Source: an uncultured Planctomycetaceae bacterium
GTDB taxonomy: Bacteria; Planctomycetota; Planctomycetia; Pirellulales; UBA1268
Assembly (NCBI GenBank): GCA_937900985.1
Contig: CALCGM010000201.1
Span: 1 to 5,841 of the forward strand
Direction: 5' to 3'
Length of the DNA stretch: 5,841 nt
Shown: positions 1-5,841 of the stretch, piece by piece
Layout: every line of letters begins with the position of its first letter
How positions within the stretch are numbered: the first letter of the stretch is position 1
Program-made: the position numbers and the translations under genes
The notes under the pieces: model-generated
Seen by the model: only the letters and a program-made list of their open reading frames with translations
The model's database searches: none
Told to the model about the DNA's origin: nothing

Positions 1-1702
1 CGAGCCCGGTCATGCTGACCACATGGTCATCCCAGCTTTCGTCATGCAGGTTGAAGCGGAAGCGGGCGAAATCGGGCATCGACCATGTGTAGAGCGGCGT
101 GAAGGCTCGCGAGCGGCGGCTGTCTCGGGCAAAGCCGCTCGGGGCAGCGGGCTCCCGGATCGCCAGGCTGTAGCGACCCCGTGTGGTGGTGAGCGGCTCA
201 AGCCCTTCAATCCGGCAGGAATAGAGGTTGCCGTGGTCAAACCCGAGGGCGATGCCTGCGGTGTCGAGCGGCACACCGTTGCGGGAGAGGAGCACATCGG
301 CGGAAGAAAGCGATCGTTCGAGAATCCCGGCCGTGAGCGGCTCGTCGAACCGGAGCTTGATCCACTCCAGTGGTGCGATCCGCTCAGGGATGATCGCCGG
401 ATCGGCACCGCTGGCATGCGACGCGTGTGGGTAGTCGGGCGACACGCCGACCCAGTTCAGCAGTGAGCGGCCGACGACTCGTTGTGGTGCTGCCACCACC
501 GCCGGTCGTTCTCGATTGCCGCCGCGGGAAAGCCATGAGCCCGTGAGGATGCCGCCGAAGCCAACGGCGAGTGCGACTCCCCCGCAATGCAGAGGATATC
601 GCCGCAGCCAGCCACACAGGCCGCGTGCCGTCCGCAGCTGCCGGCGAGGCGAGAGCGGCTCTCCAGCCAGGAGCGTTCGCAGGTCAGTGGCGAGCTCACC
701 GGCGGTGGCGTAGCGATCGCTGGGGTGCGTGGCCAGGCAGCGGTCAGCGATGTGCTGCAGGTCGCGGCGAAAGCGTCTGCTGAGCGAGTGGCTGGGAAGC
801 CGCAGCGGCTGAGCAGCCGCGTGCTGAGTGAGTCGTGCTGCCTCGGCAATCGGCTCGCCCGCGATCGCGGAGGGCAGGCGGCCGGTGAGCAGCTCATGGA
901 GCACGACGCCGAGCGAATAGACATCGCAGCGTGCATCGATCGCGGCTTGTGGGACGCCAAACTGCTCCGGACTCATGTAGGGCCGTGTGCCCGTGGGTGA
1001 ACAGGTCTCCGTCGTGTCTGTGGTGCCCGCATGCTCCTCGTTGAGCATGTGCGCGATGCCGAAGTCGATCACCTTCACGCAGCCCGCCGCCGAAACCAGG
1101 ATGTTTGCCGGCTTGAGATCGCGATGCACGATGCCCTGAGCATGGCCAGTGGCAACAGCATCGCAGGCCGCGAGCAACAGACGCAGGCGTTGGTGAGGCG
1201 GGAGGCTGCGGCGGTTGCAAAACGCGACCAGTGGCTCCGCTTCTGGCACAAACTCCATCACGAAGTAGGGCACAACAGCGGACGCATGCGAAAACTCCCC
1301 AGCATGAAACAGCGGCGCGATGTGCGGATGGGCGAGGCGGCCCAGCAGCTCCATTTCGCGAAAGAAGCGTCGCGCTGCGTGTGGGCCTTGCCCGTGTCGC
1401 AGAAACTTCACCGCCACCGGCCGCTGTGGTGATCGCTGCAGGCCTCGGTAGACATGCCCCATGCCTCCCGAAGCAATCCTCTCCTGAATGAGCACATCCC
1501 CCACGACACTGCCGATGAGAGCATCGCCATCCTCGCTGGCGGGCAGGCTCGACTCGCTCTGCTTCTGCCGCTCGATGCCGACGGCCGCCGAGAGCCGGCC
1601 TGCGGTGGGGGCCGCTGCCGGCGGACGAACCGTTTCAGATGACGGGCGGACTGTCGAGGGGGCAGCGTCTTCGGCCGTGCGGCTGCGTGGGGAGCGGTCC
1701 AT
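1..1702 (-). CDS. Membrane-anchored serine/threonine protein kinase (PknB/Hanks type), 3' end outside window
   Basis: This frame stays open from an ATG at 1702 to the left edge (567 codons seen). An in-frame TGA at 1718-1720 and no other start codon in between fix the start, although no good Shine-Dalgarno is visible. Residues 1-68 are a Ser/Pro/Ala-rich tail. The kinase domain spans about 70-345: glycine loop IASGGMGHVY (76-85), Lys99 in VAVK, Glu116 of helix C, HRDLKPAN (193-200), DFG (213-215), SPEQ (244-247) and DVYSLG (260-265). All catalytic residues are present, so an active cytoplasmic kinase is expected. A basic linker leads to one membrane segment (about 371-391). The rest lies outside the membrane; around 439-515 it resembles the beta-rich, Big-like domains of planctomycete surface proteins, with phrases such as IKLRFDEPL and DVLLSRNG. 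Its ligand and protein targets are unknown. By eye it uses CGA and other less GC-biased codons fairly often. Kinase identity is near certain; the outer domain call is tentative. Confidence 0.93.
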   Translation of the reverse strand, partial: MDRSPRSRTAEDAAPSTVRPSSETVRPPAAAPTAGRLSAAVGIERQKQSESSLPASEDGDALIGSVVGDVLIQERIASGGMGHVYRGLQRSPQRPVAVKFLRHGQGPHAARRFFREMELLGRLAHPHIAPLFHAGEFSHASAVVPYFVMEFVPEAEPLVAFCNRRSLPPHQRLRLLLAACDAVATGHAQGIVHRDLKPANILVSAAGCVKVIDFGIAHMLNEEHAGTTDTTETCSPTGTRPYMSPEQFGVPQAAIDARCDVYSLGVVLHELLTGRLPSAIAGEPIAEAARLTQHAAAQPLRLPSHSLSRRFRRDLQHIADRCLATHPSDRYATAGELATDLRTLLAGEPLSPRRQLRTARGLCGWLRRYPLHCGGVALAVGFGGILTGSWLSRGGNRERPAVVAAPQRVVGRSLLNWVGVSPDYPHASHASGADPAIIPERIAPLEWIKLRFDEPLTAGILERSLSSADVLLSRNGVPLDTAGIALGFDHGNLYSCRIEGLEPLTTTRGRYSLAIREPAAPSGFARDSRRSRAFTPLYTWSMPDFARFRFNLHDESWDDHVVSMTGL

Positions 1703-1770
1703 CGATCCACGAGGCCGTCAGGCCCCGTCCGAGGGTGGGATCCCTCAGAAGATAGTGCACGCCGCCCTGT

Positions 1771-1800
1771 TTCGCGAAGCGTGCCGTTCGCGTCGTGCCG
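1771..1800. repeat. Imperfect tandem direct repeat in the lysC-kinase gap
   Basis: Two adjacent copies, 1771-1786 and 1787-1800, share TTCGCG followed by CGTGCCG, with three bases between these blocks in the first copy and one in the second. The first block also lies in the palindrome TTCGCGAA (1771-1778). The repeat is 69-98 bases upstream of the kinase start and just past the lysC stop codon. It could be a binding site for a regulator of the kinase gene, or chance in GC-rich DNA. No convincing promoter or rho-independent terminator was seen in the gap 1703-1812. Confidence 0.35.
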
Positions 1801-1812
1801 CGGCCTGTTGGC

Positions 1813-3588
<1,776 letters not shown>

Positions 3589-3592
3589 CGCA

Positions 3593-4888
3593 TCAGCCTC
3601 CTGCTGGGGTTGAGCCGAGAAAGGCACCCATCAGCTGCCAGCCCGGATCGAAGAGCGGGCCGGCGGCGGCGGCCGACTCACCGTAGGCGACTGCCGAATC
3701 GGCAGCGATCCCTGTGCCGGCCATCACATAGGGAACACCGCCGCGGGAATGGGTTTTGGTGGAGAGGAAGGTGGGGTGGTCGGGGCAGATCAGGATGCGG
3801 GAGTCGCCGCAGCCTTCGAGGTGCTGCACCAAGGGGGCCACGATCAGCTGGTCGATCCGCTCAATGGCAGCGATCTTTTCAGCCGTGTTGCCCTCGTGGC
3901 TCGCCTCGTCGGGAGCCTCCACATGCACGCAGACGAGGTCGGCCGACGCCAGCTCTTCAATGGCGGCCCGCCCCTTGGCGGCGTAGTCGGTGTCGAGGTA
4001 GCCGGTGGCTCCGGCGACCTCACGCCGCTTCCAGCCAGCGAGTGATGCCAGGCCCCGCAGCAGGTCGACGGCCGTGATCATCGTGGCCGAAACATGATGC
4101 AGATCGGTGAAGGCTGGCATGGCCGGGGCCTTGCCGGCACCCCACAGCCAGACATGGGTCGCCGGCCGCTTGCCGGCCGCCCGGCGAGCCTGGTTGACCG
4201 GATGATCCGCCAGCCAGCCGCGGCTGGCCCCCATGATCTCGGTCAGCAGGCGACTGCCCGTGCCCCGCGGAAAGGCATCGGCAACCGGCTTGTCCAGAAG
4301 GTCGTGCGGCGGCACCGTGCGGAGGTTGGCATGCAGCGGCGAGACCGGGGCCTCGCTGCCATGGTCGTCGCCTCGCCCGCCATCTCCCTGGCGCCCGCCA
4401 TCTCCCTGGCAATAGATCAGCAGGTTGCGGTAGCTGACGCCCGGCACAAACTGCCAGGCTCTGGCCACCTCAGGAAACTCGGCGGCAAGTCCAGCCTGGG
4501 CGGCGGCGAGCAGGTCGCTGGCCTCCTCGGTGGAGATATGACCAGCCGTGAAGTCTTCCATCACCGGCTGGCCGTCCTGCTCGGTGAGGGTCACGAGATT
4601 GCAGCGAACGGCCCAGTCGTGGGGCCCGAGCGTGATGCCCTGGGCGGCGGCTTCCAGCGGAGCCCGGCCCGTGAAGAAGGCGAGCGGGTCGTAGCCGAGC
4701 AGGCTCATGCAGGCAACTTCGGATCCCGGCGGCAGGCTCGGGGGCACATGATCGGCCCGGCCCACCTGCCCGCGGGCGGCGAGGGCGTCGATGGCCGGCG
4801 TGTGGGCTGCCTCGAGCGGCGTGCGGCCATCGAGCGAGGCCTGCGGCTCGTCGGCGGCACCATCGGGAATCACCAGGAGATACTTCAT
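3593..4888 (-). CDS. Cofactor-independent phosphoglycerate mutase family protein (ApgM-like), proposed homoserine kinase
   Basis: The 431-residue protein belongs to the alkaline phosphatase superfamily, archaeal-type phosphoglycerate mutase branch (COG3635; the TIGR02535-like subgroup named proposed homoserine kinase). It opens with MKYLLVIPDG and carries PPGSEVACMSLLGYDP (53-68), PPHDLLDKPV (193-202), WLWGAGKAP (247-255), GATGYLDTDY (293-302), HVEAPDEASHEGN (322-334) and PDHPTF (369-374). Likely metal ligands by family comparison are Asp9, Ser56 (also the phosphorylated residue), Asp327, His331, Asp370, His371 and His380, all present. Its place between hom and lysC favours phosphorylation of homoserine for threonine synthesis over a role in glycolysis; this is inference, and many databases would call it phosphoglycerate mutase. 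The start at 4888 matches the family N-terminus; the frame is open further upstream but only overlaps hom in another frame. The ribosome site is weak (AGAG). An acidic, glycine-rich loop at 161-180 is an insertion containing a short tandem repeat. Confidence 0.9.
   Translation of the reverse strand: MKYLLVIPDGAADEPQASLDGRTPLEAAHTPAIDALAARGQVGRADHVPPSLPPGSEVACMSLLGYDPLAFFTGRAPLEAAAQGITLGPHDWAVRCNLVTLTEQDGQPVMEDFTAGHISTEEASDLLAAAQAGLAAEFPEVARAWQFVPGVSYRNLLIYCQGDGGRQGDGGRGDDHGSEAPVSPLHANLRTVPPHDLLDKPVADAFPRGTGSRLLTEIMGASRGWLADHPVNQARRAAGKRPATHVWLWGAGKAPAMPAFTDLHHVSATMITAVDLLRGLASLAGWKRREVAGATGYLDTDYAAKGRAAIEELASADLVCVHVEAPDEASHEGNTAEKIAAIERIDQLIVAPLVQHLEGCGDSRILICPDHPTFLSTKTHSRGGVPYVMAGTGIAADSAVAYGESAAAAGPLFDPGWQLMGAFLGSTPAGG
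3597..3602 (-). promoter_or_regulatory. Shine-Dalgarno sequence of lysC, inside the end of the upstream gene
   Basis: On the minus strand this reads AGGAGG, a full-strength ribosome binding site 8 nt before the lysC ATG at 3588. It lies within the last Gly-Gly codons of the ApgM-like gene, whose TGA (3593-3595) falls between the site and the lysC start. This decides the lysC start and suggests the two genes are translationally coupled. Confidence 0.85.
4375..4410. repeat. Perfect 18-bp tandem duplication inside the ApgM-like gene
   Basis: Two identical 18-bp units, 4375-4392 and 4393-4410, lie head to tail. In the gene frame they encode the hexapeptide QGDGGR twice (residues 161-172), followed by another Gly/Asp-rich stretch to about 180. 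The unit is a multiple of three, so the frame is kept. The repeat falls between YRNLLIYC and LRTVPPHD, a surface loop that is shorter in relatives as I recall them. Confidence 0.9.
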
Positions 4889-4956
4889 CGGAGGGCTCTG
4901 GTTGGGCTGTGGGGCCCGTCGCAAAACCGCGAGGGGCGAATCGAGTGGAGCGACAC

Positions 4957-5841
4957 CTAGGCCGCCGGGCTCGCGTCGTCGAGCCTGCTCTGATCGAGCA
5001 CGGGCAGGCAGACACTCTTCTCGGCCGCTGCCGGCAGACTGTCGATCGCAGCCACGGCGCGGGCGATCGCGGCGGTGGAGCAGCGGTGGGTCATGATCAC
5101 CAGGGAGACGGCTTCGTCGGTTTCCCCCGAGCCCGCCCGCTGCAGCATCGAGGCGATGGAAATCCCATGCTCGCCCAGGATGCCGGTGATCGACGCCAAC
5201 ACGCCGGGCCGGTCGCGAACACCGACGCGAAGGAAGTGGCACTCCTGGGTGTCGCCGCCGATCGTGAGATCCGGGTTTTCGGCCGAGAGCACGCCGGTGG
5301 TGCGGAAGGTGATCGCGGCCCGGCCCACGACGGTGTCGATGATGTCGGCTACCACCGCCGAGGCGGTGGGCATCTGCCCGGCCCCAAGACCGTGGAAAAA
5401 CATCGGGCCCACCGCATCGCCGACGATGCTCACGGCGTTAAACGCTCCGCGGGTTTCGGCGAGGGGCGTGCCGATCCTCACGAGTGACGGGGTGACCCGC
5501 ATCGAGAGCACGCCGTCGGATCGTGTGGCCACCGCCACCAGCCTGATGCGGTAGCCGAGATCGGCTGCGTCTTGAAGCAGGCCGATGTCGAGGGTGTCGA
5601 CGCCGATCCGCGGGATGTCTGTCCAGGGCACCCACACGCCAAAGGCCAGGTGTGCGAGGATCGCCAGTTTCTGTGTGGCGTCGGTGCCGTCGACATCCAT
5701 CGAGGGATCGGCTTCGGCAAAGCCCTTGGCCTGGGCGAGCGCCAGGGCCTCGGCGTAGTCGATGCCATCCTCTTCCATCCGCGTGAGGATGAAGTTGCTC
5801 GTGCCGTTGAGGATGCCGCGGATGCTCTCGATCTGATTGGC
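4957..5841 (-). CDS. hom: Homoserine dehydrogenase with C-terminal ACT domain, 5' end outside window
   Basis: Homoserine dehydrogenase reduces aspartate semialdehyde to homoserine with NAD(P)H, at the branch to threonine and methionine. The window holds the last 294 residues; the family is about 430 long, so roughly 140 N-terminal residues with the nucleotide-binding fold lie beyond the right edge. The first residues read into GILNGTSNFIL, the family signature, followed by YAEALALAQAKGFAEADP and DVDGTDATQK. Glu43, Asp49, Asp54 and Lys58 of the visible fragment have the same spacing as Glu208, Asp214, Asp219 and Lys223 of the yeast enzyme, so the catalytic site looks intact. GLGAGQMPTAS is at 151-161. 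An ACT domain (about 201-284, beginning HFLRVGVRDRPGVLASI) suggests feedback control, usually by threonine. The stop is TAG at 4957-4959, 68 nt before the next gene, consistent with one operon. There is no fused aspartate kinase at the C-terminus; that enzyme is encoded separately downstream. Confidence 0.97.
   Translation of the reverse strand, partial: ANQIESIRGILNGTSNFILTRMEEDGIDYAEALALAQAKGFAEADPSMDVDGTDATQKLAILAHLAFGVWVPWTDIPRIGVDTLDIGLLQDAADLGYRIRLVAVATRSDGVLSMRVTPSLVRIGTPLAETRGAFNAVSIVGDAVGPMFFHGLGAGQMPTASAVVADIIDTVVGRAAITFRTTGVLSAENPDLTIGGDTQECHFLRVGVRDRPGVLASITGILGEHGISIASMLQRAGSGETDEAVSLVIMTHRCSTAAIARAVAAIDSLPAAAEKSVCLPVLDQSRLDDASPAA

Noticed and set aside
457..960. Minus-strand open frames overlapping the protein kinase gene (also 894-1220 and 1408-1710)
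   Set aside because: They are in other frames from the continuous kinase frame, which carries all the kinase motifs from 1702 to the left edge.
1731..1746. Small inverted repeat (GAGGG, 6-base loop, CCCTC) before the kinase gene
   Set aside because: The stem is only 5 bp with no T-run after it, so it is not a credible rho-independent terminator.
3589..3627. Upstream alternative start for lysC, adding 13 residues
   Set aside because: The extension overlaps the end of the upstream gene, is not family-like, and the strong AGGAGG is placed for the ATG at 3588.
4919..4932. Small hairpin (TCGC/GCGA) in the hom-ApgM gap
   Set aside because: A 4-5 bp stem without a T-run in GC-rich DNA is expected by chance; no terminator or attenuator is supported.
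4094..4960. Plus-strand open frame (288 codons) opposite the ApgM-like gene
   Set aside because: It mirrors a conserved gene and ends in the short gap after hom; no motif supports it.

Overview
The window is GC-rich and holds four protein genes, all read from the minus strand. From right to left in reading order they are homoserine dehydrogenase (5' end outside the window), a cofactor-independent phosphoglycerate-mutase-like protein of the kind proposed to act as homoserine kinase, aspartate kinase, and a membrane serine/threonine protein kinase (3' end outside the window). Nothing on the plus strand looks like a real gene. No RNA genes, CRISPR arrays, insertion sequences or phage-like segments were seen.

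The likely source is a planctomycete, possibly Pirellulales. Three things suggest this: an aspartate kinase with four ACT domains, a PknB-type kinase whose domain, linker and membrane anchor read like the large planctomycete kinase family, and a secreted-side beta-rich domain resembling those in large planctomycete surface proteins. This is inference from sequence style. Cyanobacteria share the four-ACT aspartate kinase but fit the kinase less well.

Layout: 4957-5841 is hom (C-terminal 294 residues, catalytic part plus ACT domain). After a 68-nt gap, 3593-4888 is the ApgM-like protein (431 aa). Its stop codon lies 4 nt before the lysC start at 3588, and the lysC Shine-Dalgarno sequence sits inside its last codons. 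lysC runs 1813-3588 (591 aa). A 110-nt gap (1703-1812) with a short imperfect direct repeat precedes the protein kinase gene (1-1702, at least 567 aa).

The first three genes form a probable operon for the aspartate-family pathway. LysC phosphorylates aspartate, Hom makes homoserine, and the ApgM-like protein may supply the missing homoserine phosphorylation on the way to threonine. Hom and LysC both carry ACT domains, so feedback control by amino acids is expected. The protein kinase has no evident metabolic link; it is in the same orientation but separated by a gap, so it may be a separate transcription unit.

The most interesting points are the non-orthologous homoserine kinase candidate between hom and lysC, the duplicated ACT pair in LysC, a recent-looking 18-bp in-frame tandem duplication inside the ApgM-like gene, and the protein kinase with an extracytoplasmic domain.
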